From: Streptomyces roseirectus
GTDB taxonomy: Bacteria; Actinomycetota; Actinomycetes; Streptomycetales; Streptomycetaceae
Reading direction: 5' to 3'
NCBI RefSeq assembly: GCF_014489635.1
Contig: NZ_CP060828.1
Location: 6,718,001-6,782,000, forward strand
Length of the DNA stretch: 64,000 nt
Both the position numbers and the translations under genes were made by a program. The notes beneath the pieces are model-generated. The model was given only the letters and a program-made list of their open reading frames with translations. It was not told where the DNA came from and did no database searches. Shown in pieces: positions 1 through 9,401 of the stretch (position 1 is its first letter; every line of letters begins with the position of its first letter).

Positions 1-602
1 CACACGACCGCCGTCAGCAGCACCCCGACCCCGATGAGGACGACGAACACGCCCCGCCAGTCCGTGAACCGCAGGATCTGCCCGCCGATCAGCGGCGCCA
101 CGATCGGGGCGATCCCCGAGATCAGCATCAGGGTCGAGAAGAACCGCGCCATCGCGTCGCCGTCGTACAGGTCACGTGTCACCGCCCGCGCGATGACGAT
201 CCCCGCCGCGCCCGCGAGCCCCTGGACGAGCCGGAAGGCGACCAGCGTCTCGACGTTCGGGGCGAGCGCGCACAGCGCGGTGGCGACGACGTACAGGACG
301 AGCCCGGCCAGCAGCGGCCGGCGCCGCCCCCACCGGTCGCTCATCGGCCCGACGACCAGCTGCCCCAGCGCCATGCCCGCCAGACACGCGGTGAGCGTCA
401 GCTGCACGGTCGCGGCCGGGGCGTGCAGCGAGTCGGTGACCTCCGGCAGCGCCGGCAGGTACATGTCCATCGACAGCGGGGGAGTGGCGGTCAGCCCGCC
501 GAGGAGCAGCGTGACCAGCAGCCCCGTCCGGCGTCTGGCGGCAAGAGTCGGCGACGCGGACGTCCGCGCCGCCCTCGATATCGGTGCCCCGGTCTCGGGC
601 AT
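1..602 (-). CDS. MFS drug exporter, Bcr/CflA type (3' end outside window)
   Basis: This is the N-terminal 200 residues of a major facilitator superfamily proton antiporter; the C-terminal half lies beyond the window edge. After about 30 basic residues, TM1 leads into a PPLSMDMYLPALP segment, which is typical of the Bcr/CflA (DHA1) drug-resistance subfamily. Further features are GQLVVGPMSDRWGRRRPLL (the MFS loop 2-3 motif), RLVQGLAGAAG and the APLIGGQI segment at the end of TM5. The ATG at 602-600 lies 97 nt from the divergent dehydrogenase gene, and a perfect inverted repeat sits between the two starts. The family exports bicyclomycin-like drugs or other small hydrophobic molecules; the substrate here is unknown. 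Confidence 0.88.
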   Translation of the reverse strand, partial: MPETGAPISRAARTSASPTLAARRRTGLLVTLLLGGLTATPPLSMDMYLPALPEVTDSLHAPAATVQLTLTACLAGMALGQLVVGPMSDRWGRRRPLLAGLVLYVVATALCALAPNVETLVAFRLVQGLAGAAGIVIARAVTRDLYDGDAMARFFSTLMLISGIAPIVAPLIGGQILRFTDWRGVFVVLIGVGVLLTAVV

Positions 603-656
603 GTGCCCCTCCCTCTGATCCCTGTCCGCCGCCTATGCTCTCAGCTCGACGGAGCA

Positions 657-675
657 CCCGGACAGAACGTCCGGG
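657..675. promoter_or_regulatory. Inverted repeat between divergent MFS and dehydrogenase genes
   Basis: Perfect 7-bp arms CCCGGAC (657-663) and GTCCGGG (669-675) flank a 5-nt spacer. The repeat sits between the two divergent starts (602 and 699), which is where an operator for a dimeric regulator would be expected. No candidate regulator gene is next to it, so the function is inferred only. Confidence 0.4.
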
Positions 676-698
676 CAGTGGACGGAAGCGTGGGTTCG

Positions 699-1700
699 AT
701 GACGGCGGACAGCGTGCGGTGGGGAATCCTGGCGACCGGCGGGATAGCCGCCGCCTTCACGGCGGATCTGATCGACCTGCCCGACGCGGAGGTCGTCGCG
801 GTCGCCTCGCGGACGGAGGAGGGCGCGAAGACGTTCGCGGAGCGGTTCGGCATCCCGCGCGCGTACGGCGACTGGGCCTCGCTCGCCGCCGACGCGGACG
901 TCGACGTCGTGTACGTCGCGACGCCGCACTCCGCGCACCGGGCCGCCGCCGGGCTCTGCCTGGAGGCCGGGCGGCACGTGCTGTGCGAGAAGCCGTTCAC
1001 GCTGAACGTGCGCGAGGCCGAGGAACTGGTCGCCCTCGCGCGCGCCCACGACCGCTTCCTCATGGAGGCGATGTGGATGTACTGCAACCCGGTCATCCGC
1101 CGGCTCAAGGCCGTCGTGGACGACGGGACGATCGGCGAAGTCCGCACCGTCCAGGCCGACTTCGGGCTCGAAGGGCCCTTCTCGCCGGCCCACCGGCTGA
1201 GGGACCCCGCGCAGGGCGGCGGCGCGCTGCTCGACCTCGGCGTCTACCCCGTCTCCCTCGCGCACCTCTTCCTCGGCGAGCCCTCCGGCGTCTCCGCGCG
1301 CGCCGTCCTCTCGCCCGAGGGCGTCGACCTCCAGACCGCCCTCGCCCTCTCCTGGGACTCCGGCGCGCTCGCCGCGCTGCACTGCTCCGTCGTCGGCGGG
1401 ACGCCCGTCTCGGCGTCCATCACCGGCACCAAGGGCCGCATCGACATCCCGAACGGCTTCTTCTACGCCGACCGCTTCGTCCTTCACCGCGTAGGCCGCG
1501 ACCCCGAGGAGTTCACCCACGACCCCGCCGAGGGCCCCGCACAGAGCTTCCGCCACGAGGCCCGCGAAGTCATGCGCGCCCTCCGCGCCGACGAACGCGA
1601 ATCCCCCCTCGTCCCCCTCGACGGCACCCTCGCGGTCATGCGCACCCTGGACGCGGCCCGCGCACAGACCGGCGTCCGCTACCCGGGCGAGCCGGCGTAG
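699..1700 (+). CDS. Gfo/Idh/MocA family NAD(P)-dependent oxidoreductase
   Basis: A 333-residue sugar or polyol dehydrogenase-like enzyme. The N-terminal Rossmann fold starts at VRWGILATGGIAAAFTADL. It carries VYVATPHSAHRAAA, and then the CEKPFTLN motif, whose lysine is the usual catalytic residue of this family. The C-terminal domain includes LMEAMWMYCNPVIRRLK and GGGALLDLGVYPVSLAHLFLG, as in trans-dihydrobenzenediol dehydrogenase-like members. The ATG at 699 was chosen because GGAAG precedes it by about 10 nt and the fold begins right after it; the open frame runs upstream without family similarity. The substrate cannot be told from sequence. It is probably monocistronic. Confidence 0.9.
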   Translation: MTADSVRWGILATGGIAAAFTADLIDLPDAEVVAVASRTEEGAKTFAERFGIPRAYGDWASLAADADVDVVYVATPHSAHRAAAGLCLEAGRHVLCEKPFTLNVREAEELVALARAHDRFLMEAMWMYCNPVIRRLKAVVDDGTIGEVRTVQADFGLEGPFSPAHRLRDPAQGGGALLDLGVYPVSLAHLFLGEPSGVSARAVLSPEGVDLQTALALSWDSGALAALHCSVVGGTPVSASITGTKGRIDIPNGFFYADRFVLHRVGRDPEEFTHDPAEGPAQSFRHEAREVMRALRADERESPLVPLDGTLAVMRTLDAARAQTGVRYPGEPA

Positions 1701-2253
1701 CCCGCCCGGCGGAGGGGCACTGGACCGGGGCGCGGGGCGGTGGGGCACCGCCCTGCCGGGGCCGGGAGGCCGAGAAGAGGGGACGAGGACCGAGGCCGGG
1801 AGCCGGCGACCGGGACCGCGAGGGCCGGAGCCGGGTCGCGCAGTCGCGGGGCGGAGGCGGGCGCCGACGCGGTGGGGCACTCCCGGCTGGGAACTGGGAG
1901 GCCGAGGAGAAAGGACGCCGGACCGGGGCGCGCGGTCGCGCGAAGGAGGGCGACGAGCCATACCGGTCCCGGAGGCCACGAGCCCAGTTCGGGCTCTACT
2001 CGAAAGGGAATGGGCGTGCCCGTCGCCGCCGCGATTCGTGCAGGCGTCGTGTCGTGGTGGGCTGCTCGCGCCAACTGGTGGGACGGCCGCTCGGGGACGG
2101 TCGAGGGCCGGGAGTCTGGGGCGTGGGCCGAGGGGTGGGAGCGTCGTGGGGGGTGTCTGGGCTCCGTGCGGAGCGACGGGGTGGACGGTTGCCCAGGCTC
2201 AGGACGTCGCTGCCCCCGCTCACCCGCACGCCGGGCGGATTTAATCTGGGCCC
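1701..2253. repeat. Gene-free purine-rich stretch with degenerate direct repeats
   Basis: No convincing coding region is visible in these 553 bases. Two imperfect, gap-free copies of a roughly 50-bp unit begin at 1739 and 1871, 132 bp apart. Each starts with GGTGGGGCAC and contains GGGAGGCCGAGAAG or GGGAGGCCGAGGAG. The motif GGACCGGGGCGCG flanks them at 1722 and again near 1920. The plus strand is G/A-rich. The last 40 bases hold the TetR leader, with the only AT-rich patch (TTTAAT, near 2240). Confidence 0.55.
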
Positions 2254-2901
2254 ATGTCGCCCAGAACACCCGATGCCTCCCGGCGGAGTGAGACCTCGCG
2301 CCGTGCCATCTATGCCGCTGCCCTTGGGCTCGTCGCGGAGAGTGGTTACGCGAAGACGACCATTGAGGGGATCGCCGCGCGTGCCGGGGTCGGGAAGCAG
2401 ACGATCTACCGCTGGTGGGGGTCGAAGGCGGACGTGTTGCTGGAGGCGTTCCTGGATCTGGGGGAGCAGCAGGTGGGGGAGGGGACCCTTCAGGGGACTA
2501 CGGGTATGACAGGGGGAGCCTTGGATGGTCCTCAGGGGATTCCCGACACCGGTGACCTCTCCGCCGACCTCAAACTCGTCCTCCGCGCCACTGTCGACAA
2601 CCTCCTCGACCCCCGCTTCGACGCCCCCGCCCGCGCCCTCACCGCCGAGGGCCTGGTCGACGAGAAACTGGGGCGGACCGTCGTAGCCAAGTTGCTGGAA
2701 CCCAATTTCGAGTTGTACGTCGAGAGGCTGCGATCCGCGCGTGAGGCGGGCCAGTTGAGGCCGGAGATCGATCCCCGTATCGCCCTCGAACTCTTCGTCG
2801 CCCCGGTCGCCCAACGCTGGCTCCAGCGCACGGGAGAACTCACCCACACCTACACGGACACCCTCGTCGACTACGCCCTGCACGGCATCGCCCCGCGCTG
2901 A
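2254..2901 (+). CDS. TetR/AcrR family transcriptional regulator
   Basis: A 215-residue repressor-type protein. The N-terminal helix-turn-helix covers about residues 12-60: AIYAAALGLVAESGYAKTTI, then AARAGVGKQTIYRWWGSKADVL, the hallmark recognition helix followed by YRWW. The rest is a ligand-binding domain with RPEIDPRIALELFVAPVAQRW, typical of the TetR_C_16/C11-like group. No clear Shine-Dalgarno precedes the ATG, which lies just after an AT-rich patch, so a short leader or leaderless transcript is possible. No adjacent transporter is co-oriented, so the target is unknown. Confidence 0.88.
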   Translation: MSPRTPDASRRSETSRRAIYAAALGLVAESGYAKTTIEGIAARAGVGKQTIYRWWGSKADVLLEAFLDLGEQQVGEGTLQGTTGMTGGALDGPQGIPDTGDLSADLKLVLRATVDNLLDPRFDAPARALTAEGLVDEKLGRTVVAKLLEPNFELYVERLRSAREAGQLRPEIDPRIALELFVAPVAQRWLQRTGELTHTYTDTLVDYALHGIAPR

Positions 2902-3434
2902 ACCCGGCCTTGAGCCGCCCCTGAGTCACCCCTGAACCCGACCCTGAGCCACCCCCGAACCCGGCCCCGAGCCCACCCCTGAGCCGAACCCCGAGCCCAC
3001 CCCGAACCGCCCCGAGCCTCCTCGTCCCACCGAGTGACACGGGCGGTCCACGACGACACCTCCGCAGGTCGCGGCGGCGACGCCCGGCGCCGCACACCCC
3101 ACCCGCCGCCCTGCCCCGAGGCCGCGGCGGGGCGCGTCCGGCGCGGGCGTACCCACCCGTCGGCAACCCCGTCAACACCCCACCAACCTCACCCACCCCG
3201 GCGAGCCCCCGACACCACCCCCGACCACCCCGCTCCCCGTCCGCCAGCCCGACGGAACGCCCCCTCCGAACCAGGCCCGAGACCCGCCCCGGCCCCGACC
3301 TCACCCCGCCCCGGAGCCGTCACGACCCACCCCGACCCCCACCCTGGGGCTTATGTCCCGACAAGACCCCCCGGTTCCCCTCGCACCGGCACGATGAGGC
3401 ATGCTGTGCCCACCACAGCGACGCGAGGGGACAG
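2902..3434. repeat. C-rich gene-free stretch with short degenerate tandem repeats
   Basis: Bases 2905-3020 consist of about ten degenerate copies of an 11-13 bp unit close to CCCTGAGCCAC or CCCCGAACCCG, beginning right after the TetR stop codon. The remaining bases to about 3350 are strongly C-rich on the plus strand and translate only to low-complexity Pro/Arg or Gly/Arg in any frame. The final 60 bases hold the leader of the next gene, with GAGGGGACAG as its ribosome binding site. Confidence 0.55.
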
Positions 3435-4160
3435 ATGAGCGCGGAGGCGATCGGCAGGATCGGTCTGAGGGTCAGGCTGGCCCAGTGGCTGCGTAAGGAC
3501 GTCCCCGAGACCGGCGCCGGCGGCGACCGCGAGGCGCTGCTGCTGGCCGCCGCAGGGGCGGGCCTCCCGCTGGCCCCCGCCGCGCACCCGGCCCCGGGCT
3601 ACGGCTGTTCCTGCGACCGCGTGGGCTGTCCGACCCCCGCCCGCCACCCCGTCTCCTTCGCCTGGCAGACGCAGTCGACGACCGACCACGCGCAGATCGA
3701 ACGCTGGGCCCGCCACCAGCCCCAGGCCAACTTCATCACCGCGACCGGCACGACCCACGACGTCCTGGACGTCCCCCTGGACGCCGGCCGCGACGCCCTG
3801 GACCGCCTGCTCGCCGCCGGTGTGGACGTCGGCCCGGTCGCCGAGTCCGACGACGGCCGCCTCCTGTTCTTCACCCTCACCCGGGGCACCCCCGAGGACG
3901 AGGACGAGTGGTGGCCCTGCGAACTCGACTGCCACCCCGAGACGATGGACGAACACCCCGGCCTGCGCTGGCACTGCCGCGGCTCCTACGTCCTGGTCCC
4001 CCCGGCCCGCCTCCCCGGCGACGACAGCCGCTCGGTCCACTGGGTACGCGGCCCGGAGTACACCCTCCCCGACCCGCTCAGCCTGCTGGAGGTCCTGACG
4101 GACGCCTGCGCGAGGTACGCCCCCGACGAAACCCCGGCGTCCTGGCCCCTGGGTACCTGA
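3435..4160 (+). CDS. Primase-polymerase N-terminal-domain-like protein, probably non-catalytic
   Basis: A 241-residue protein resembling the bifunctional DNA primase/polymerase N-terminal (prim-pol) domain, here standing alone without a helicase. It has a Cys-rich element GYGCSCDRVGCPTPARHP near residues 54-72, then the segment around FAWQTQSTTD, NFITATGTTHDVLDVPLDAG, and a late HWVRGPEYTLPDPLSLLEVL segment. In true prim-pol enzymes the VLDVD-type strand supplies the DxD metal ligands. Here it reads LDVPLD, so the second aspartate is shifted or lost. Short stand-alone proteins like this are common in Streptomyces and are usually automatically named primases. A role in DNA priming is doubtful. 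A ribosome binding site is clear, and the gene converges on the efe operon 13 nt away. Confidence 0.72.
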   Translation: MSAEAIGRIGLRVRLAQWLRKDVPETGAGGDREALLLAAAGAGLPLAPAAHPAPGYGCSCDRVGCPTPARHPVSFAWQTQSTTDHAQIERWARHQPQANFITATGTTHDVLDVPLDAGRDALDRLLAAGVDVGPVAESDDGRLLFFTLTRGTPEDEDEWWPCELDCHPETMDEHPGLRWHCRGSYVLVPPARLPGDDSRSVHWVRGPEYTLPDPLSLLEVLTDACARYAPDETPASWPLGT

Positions 4161-4172
4161 GTACTACGGGGC

Positions 4173-5153
4173 TCACTCCCCCTTCGCCCCGGTCAGCCCC
4201 TCCACCCGGCTCAGCAGCTTCACCTTCCCGTCCCCGACCCCCTTCATCGGATCGACGGCGACGACATTCGACACGAACTCCATCGTCAGCGACTGCTTGA
4301 CCTCACCGGTCGTCAGAGCCTTCACGCTCGCGTTCGGCGCCGGCACGGCCGTCCCGGCGGCAGCCGTCTGCTTCGTGTAGTTGTGCCCGGAGAAGAAGAC
4401 GACGGCACCGCCGTCGGCGGCCCGCAGTGCGACCGGCCGGTAGTCGCTGTCGTTCAGCGGCTCGTCGATGTACTGCGTCGCGAGCCCCGGCCGCGTGGCC
4501 TTCTCCCGCGCGCTCCGCAGCACGCTCGTGTACGCCCCGTCGGCGAACAACCCCTGCCCGGTCCCCAGGTACTCGGCGTACGACGCGCTCAACCTGCCCG
4601 GCGACACGGAGAGTTCGGGCGCGTCCAGGGAGACGGCCTCCGCGTAGCCGTCCGCGTCCCTCTTGAACGCGGGTAGCGCGTCCGGCGCGACGAGCGTCAG
4701 GTACGCCGCCTGCCAGGGCTCGGCGACGTCGTTGCGGGTGAACACCATCAGCCAGCGCGACGAACCGCCCCGGTTGGCCTGCGAGTCGGCGACGAACCAG
4801 CGCGGCCAGCCGGCCTTCTTGGGGATGGTGACCTTGACGTCCGACAGCGCCAGCGGCTGGTGGTTGGGGTTGCCGCCCGGGTCGGTGATCCTGCCGGCCT
4901 TGAGCCGCGCCGCGTCGATGACCCCGAGCGGCCCGGTCGTGTACGCCGCGTCCAGCGAACTGTCGTACGCCTTGTCGGCCTTGTTGTACGCCGCCGTGAA
5001 CTCCCGCACCGCTTCGGCGGCTTCGGCCGGGGTGGTGGTCGGGACGACCTCGCGTTCCCCGTGGATCACCACACAACCGCTCGCCGAGAGGGACACACCG
5101 GTCAGCACGACCGCTATGAGCGCGTTCCGGTCACGCCTGCGCAGCCTGATCAT
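4173..5153 (-). CDS. Secreted lipoprotein overlapping efeU
   Basis: A 326-residue protein with an N-terminal lipoprotein signal: RLRRRDRN, a hydrophobic stretch, and the lipobox LSASGC around residues 22-27. The mature part starts VVIHGEREVV and has no catalytic motif I recognise. It begins with an AEAAEAVREFTAAYNKADKAYDS helix, followed by mixed alpha/beta sequence reminiscent of NTF2-like or DUF-type actinobacterial lipoproteins. Its ATG (5153) overlaps the end of efeU (stop at 5131) by 23 nt, so it is probably translationally coupled and is the last gene of the efeO-efeB-efeU transcript. This makes an accessory role in extracellular ferrous iron handling plausible, but that is inference from position only. 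Confidence 0.8.
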   Translation of the reverse strand: MIRLRRRDRNALIAVVLTGVSLSASGCVVIHGEREVVPTTTPAEAAEAVREFTAAYNKADKAYDSSLDAAYTTGPLGVIDAARLKAGRITDPGGNPNHQPLALSDVKVTIPKKAGWPRWFVADSQANRGGSSRWLMVFTRNDVAEPWQAAYLTLVAPDALPAFKRDADGYAEAVSLDAPELSVSPGRLSASYAEYLGTGQGLFADGAYTSVLRSAREKATRPGLATQYIDEPLNDSDYRPVALRAADGGAVVFFSGHNYTKQTAAAGTAVPAPNASVKALTTGEVKQSLTMEFVSNVVAVDPMKGVGDGKVKLLSRVEGLTGAKGE

Positions 5154-5985
5154 CAGGTGACTTCACCTTCCTCTTCCCGGAGGCGAACCCTACCGGGGCG
5201 AGGAACAGGGCGAGCGTCGGGACCAGGTACAGCAGCCACACCGTGACCTGGAGGACGGTCGGGTCCGGCTGGAAGTTGAACACGCCCTTCAGCAGCGTCC
5301 CGTACCAGCTGTCCGGCGGGATCGCGTCGCTGATGTCGAACGCGAGCCGGGTCAGCCCCGGCACCCAGTCGGCCTCCTGCAGGTCGTGGACGCCGTAGGC
5401 GAGTACGCCCGCCGCGACGACGACCAGCATCCCGCCGGTCCAGGTGAAGAACCGCGCCAGATCGATCCGCAGCGCACCCCGGTAGAACAGCCACCCCAGC
5501 AGGACGGCCGTGGCGAGCCCGAGCCCCGCCCCGATCAGCGGACGCGGCGTCCCGTCCCCGGCCGCGTGCACGGACGTCCAGATGAACAGGGCCGTCTCCA
5601 GGCCCTCCCGGCCCACCGCGAGGAACGCCGTCGCGACCAGCGCGCCCGTGCCCATCGCGAGCGCGGCGTCCAGCTTGCCGTGCAGCTCGGCCTTCAGATG
5701 CCGCGCGGTGCGCCGCATCCAGAACACCATCCACGTCACGAGCCCCACCGACACGATCGACAGCGAGCCGCCCAGCGCCTCCTGCGCCTCGAACGTCAGC
5801 TCCTGCGACCCGAATTCGAGCGCGCACCCGAACCCGAGCGCGATCACGACGGCCGTGGCGACCCCGAGCCAGATCGGCCGCAGCGCGTCCCGCCGCCCGG
5901 TCTTCACCAGGTAGGCGATGAGGACGCAGACGACGAGGCTCGCCTCAAGCCCTTCCCGCAGCCCGATCAAGTAGTTGGAGAACAC
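5131..5985 (-). CDS. efeU: Ferrous iron permease EfeU (FTR1 family)
   Basis: A 284-residue polytopic membrane protein that imports iron as part of the EfeUOB system. It has both REGLE iron-coordination motifs of the FTR1/EfeU family: REGLEAS at residues 10-16 in TM1, and VGREGLETALF around residue 125. About seven hydrophobic helices are visible. The start is GTG at 5985-5983, only 3 nt after the efeB stop and preceded by GAGGGGAAGTGACCT within the end of efeB, so translation is coupled. It is followed by an overlapping lipoprotein gene. Regulation is expected from the iron boxes upstream of efeO. Confidence 0.95.
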   Translation of the reverse strand: MFSNYLIGLREGLEASLVVCVLIAYLVKTGRRDALRPIWLGVATAVVIALGFGCALEFGSQELTFEAQEALGGSLSIVSVGLVTWMVFWMRRTARHLKAELHGKLDAALAMGTGALVATAFLAVGREGLETALFIWTSVHAAGDGTPRPLIGAGLGLATAVLLGWLFYRGALRIDLARFFTWTGGMLVVVAAGVLAYGVHDLQEADWVPGLTRLAFDISDAIPPDSWYGTLLKGVFNFQPDPTVLQVTVWLLYLVPTLALFLAPVGFASGKRKVKSPDDQAAQA

Positions 5986-5988
5986 AGG

Positions 5989-7209
5989 TCACTTCCCCTC
6001 GAACAGGGCGCGGCCCCACCAGTCGTCCGCGTCCCGCACCCCCGGCGGCACGGCGAACACCGCCGAACCGACGTGCTGGATGTACTCGTTGAGCGCGTCG
6101 GTCGCCAAGTGCCGCTGGATCCTGACGAATCCGTCGCGCACGTCGCGCTGGTACGCGAGGAAGAACAGGCCCGCGTCGAGGCGCCCGAGCCCGTCGGTGC
6201 CGTCGGTGAAGGAGTAGCCCCGGCGCAGGATCGTCGAGCCGCCGTTGGAGTCGGGGTGCGCGAGCCGTACGTGCGCGTCGGGCTTCATCGCCTTCAGGAA
6301 CGGCTCGTCGTGCTCGTTCGCCTTCCCGACGGGCGCGCCCTCGCCCTTGTCGCGGCCGAAGACGTCCTCCTGCTCCTGGAGCGAGGTGCGGTCCCATGTC
6401 TCGATGTGCATCCGGATCCGCCGGGCGACGAGGTAGGAGCCGCCGGCCATCCACGCCGGGCCGTCCTGCTCGGACGCCCACACGAACTTCTCCAGCCGGT
6501 CCGTCTCGGTGCCGGCGATGTTGCGGGTGCCGTCCTTGAACCCCATGAGATTGCGCGGGGTCTGCGCGTCCGGGGTCGTCGACGAGGTCTTCCCGAAGCC
6601 GAGTTGGGACCAGCGCACGACGACCTTGCCGAACCCGATGCGGGCGAGGTTGCGGATCGCGTGCACGGCGACCTGCGGATCGTCCGCGCACGCCTGCACG
6701 CACAGGTCGCCGTTCGAGCGCGCCAAGTCCAGTGCCTCGCCGGGGAATTGCGGCAGGTCGATCAGTGCCTCGGGCCGCTGGCCGGCGAGGCCGAACTTCG
6801 CGAACAGCGACGGCCCGAACCCGATCGTCAGCGTCAGCCGCGACGGCTTCAGCCCCAGCGCCTCGCCGGTGTCGTCCGGCGGAGCCTCCGCGAGCCCGCC
6901 GAACGCGCCCTCGCCGACCGGCCGTCCGGCGGCCATCCGGCGCGCGGCCTCGGTCCAGTCCTTCAACAGCCGGACGAACTCGGCGCGTTCGGTGGTGGTG
7001 ACGTCGAACGCGGCGAAGTGCAGGCGGTCCTGGACCGGCGTGGCGATCCCGGCCTGGTGGGTGCCGTGGAACTCGACGGCGGTGGAAGGCTCGTGGTCGT
7101 CACCGCCGCTGTCGCTGACGGCGACGGCGCTCCCGGCGGCGACCGCGCCGAGCGCGAGACCGGCGCCGCCCCAGCCCAACAGGGCCCGGCGGGAAGGGGA
7201 TTCGGTCAT
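5989..7209 (-). CDS. efeB: EfeB: Tat-exported DyP-type heme peroxidase / deferrochelatase
   Basis: A 406-residue dye-decolourising peroxidase exported by the Tat pathway. The N terminus has SPSRRALLGWGGAGLALGA, a twin-arginine signal. DyP hallmarks are MGFKDGTRNI (GxxDG motif) near residue 221 and the heme-ligand region VRLAHPDSNGGSTILRRGYSFTD. In EfeUOB systems this protein oxidises ferrous iron or takes iron from heme outside the membrane for passage to EfeU. It lies between efeO (9 nt upstream) and efeU (3 nt downstream), so one transcript is expected. Length and motif content are normal for the family. Confidence 0.95.
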   Translation of the reverse strand: MTESPSRRALLGWGGAGLALGAVAAGSAVAVSDSGGDDHEPSTAVEFHGTHQAGIATPVQDRLHFAAFDVTTTERAEFVRLLKDWTEAARRMAAGRPVGEGAFGGLAEAPPDDTGEALGLKPSRLTLTIGFGPSLFAKFGLAGQRPEALIDLPQFPGEALDLARSNGDLCVQACADDPQVAVHAIRNLARIGFGKVVVRWSQLGFGKTSSTTPDAQTPRNLMGFKDGTRNIAGTETDRLEKFVWASEQDGPAWMAGGSYLVARRIRMHIETWDRTSLQEQEDVFGRDKGEGAPVGKANEHDEPFLKAMKPDAHVRLAHPDSNGGSTILRRGYSFTDGTDGLGRLDAGLFFLAYQRDVRDGFVRIQRHLATDALNEYIQHVGSAVFAVPPGVRDADDWWGRALFEGK

Positions 7210-7218
7210 CGCCCGGCC

Positions 7219-8358
7219 CTACTTGACCACGGCCGCGGCGAGCTTGGACAGCGGCTCCGCGAGCGCGTTCACCGCGTCCGACAGCTCCTTGCGCTGCGCC
7301 TCGGTGACCTTGTCGTAGGAGACGAAGTCGTAGGACACCTTGTCCGCACGGTACTTGTCGAGGAGGGCGTTCAGCGCGGCGAACTGCCGGTCCAACTCCG
7401 TGACCAGAGCGGGGTCGTTCTTCTGGGCGATGGAGCGCAGCAGGGTGTACGCCTCCTGGGCGCCCTCGACGTTGGCCTTGAAGTCGACGAGGTCGGTGTG
7501 CGAGTAGCGGTCCTCCTCGCCGGTGACCTTGCCGGTGGCGACCTCGTCGAGGAGTTCCTTGGCGCCGTTGGCCATCGAGGTCGGGGTGATCTCGGCGGTG
7601 CCGACGCGCTTCTGCCAGTCGGTGAGGTCCTTGACGAGCTGCGCCGCGAGCGTCTTCTCCTCGGCGCCGATCCGCTTGTCCTGCCACAGGGCCTTCTCCA
7701 GCCGGTGCCAGCCCGTCCACTTCTGGCCCGGCTCCAGGCCGTCCGCGCGGGTGTCGACCAGCGGGTCGATGTCCCCGAACGACTCCGCGACCGGCTCGGT
7801 GCGCTCCCAGCCGATGCGCGAGGGGGCGTAGGCGGACTGCGCGGCGGCGAGGTTCCCGGCCTGGATCGCGTCCGTGAAGACCTTCACCTTCGGCAGCGTC
7901 GCGTCGGCCTGCTCCTGCGCGTAGCGGCGGTATTCGGCCACGGCCTTGTCGAGGGCCGGGTCGCGTTTCGCGGTGGTGGCGCCGGTCACCGACAGGGCCT
8001 GGCGGATGCCCTTGCCCTTCATGCCGGGCTTGCACGCGATGACGTACTCACCGGCCTTCACCTCGGCGGTCAGCCGCTGCCTGGTGCCCGCGCCGATGTT
8101 CTCCCGCTCCGAGACGATCCGGTCGTCCGGGAACAGCAGATAGACCTCGGTGACCTTCGATCCCTTGTTCTCGACGGCGAGTTCGACGTGCCCCGCGCCG
8201 ACCGTCTTCCTCGACGTCTCGCACGCGTCGTCCGTCGCGGTCACCTTGATCACCCGGTCGCCGTCCCCGGCGCCGCTCTTCTCCGTACAGCCCGTGACGG
8301 CGGTCAGGGCCACGAGTGTCGCGGCTGCGGTGGCGACGGTGAGTCTGGCGGGGCGCAT
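7219..8358 (-). CDS. efeO: EfeO: cupredoxin-M75 iron-binding lipoprotein
   Basis: A 379-residue extracellular component of the EfeUOB iron uptake system. The signal sequence ends in the lipobox LTAVTGC (Cys24). An N-terminal cupredoxin-like domain (about residues 35-125, VIKVTATDDACE to YVIACKPGMKGKG) precedes an M75/imelysin-type helical domain with the HxxE-like WHRLEKALW motif. This is the full-length EfeO type, not the short EfeM. The ATG at 8358 has AGGAG 8 nt upstream. It is the first gene of the efe operon, and two tandem iron-box-like sites lie 55-95 nt upstream. Confidence 0.95.
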   Translation of the reverse strand: MRPARLTVATAAATLVALTAVTGCTEKSGAGDGDRVIKVTATDDACETSRKTVGAGHVELAVENKGSKVTEVYLLFPDDRIVSERENIGAGTRQRLTAEVKAGEYVIACKPGMKGKGIRQALSVTGATTAKRDPALDKAVAEYRRYAQEQADATLPKVKVFTDAIQAGNLAAAQSAYAPSRIGWERTEPVAESFGDIDPLVDTRADGLEPGQKWTGWHRLEKALWQDKRIGAEEKTLAAQLVKDLTDWQKRVGTAEITPTSMANGAKELLDEVATGKVTGEEDRYSHTDLVDFKANVEGAQEAYTLLRSIAQKNDPALVTELDRQFAALNALLDKYRADKVSYDFVSYDKVTEAQRKELSDAVNALAEPLSKLAAAVVK

Positions 8359-8412
8359 ACGGGCACTCCTGTTGGGGTGTGGCTGAAAAAGGACGTGACA
8401 GGGCTCACAGGG

Positions 8413-8451
8413 CCTAGTGAGGCTCGCCTAACTTAACCGAGCCTTACCTAA
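8413..8451. promoter_or_regulatory. Tandem IdeR/DmdR iron boxes before efeO
   Basis: Two 19-bp sites match the actinobacterial iron box TTAGGTTAGGCTCACCTAA. Site 8413-8431 matches 13 of 19 positions and includes GAGGCTC. Site 8433-8451 matches 13 of 19 and includes a perfect TTA start and ACCTAA end. Both lie in the efeO leader. The match supports iron-dependent repression of efeOBU by a DtxR-family regulator; binding itself is inferred. Confidence 0.75.
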
Positions 8452-8488
8452 TGCGTGCGCCAATGGGAGTTCAAAGGGAACCCAAGGG

Positions 8489-9301
<813 letters not shown>

Positions 9302-9401
9302 GGGGGCCTTCGGGGTGGTGGGTGGATTTCCGACGGGGGGTTTCTGGCGGGGGTTTCCGGCGGGGTTTTTCGAGCCGAGGTCGGCGTGTTTCAAAGGGTC
9401 T

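Noticed and set aside
2840..3304. Minus-strand Gly/Arg-rich open frame beside the TetR gene
   Set aside because: It covers the short tandem repeat tract, overlaps the end of the TetR gene and has no ribosome binding site or recognisable family.
5386..8436. 1016-codon plus-strand open frame opposite the efe genes
   Set aside because: It is a shadow of efeU, efeB and efeO, which have clear family motifs on the other strand. Its product is Arg/Pro-rich without domains.
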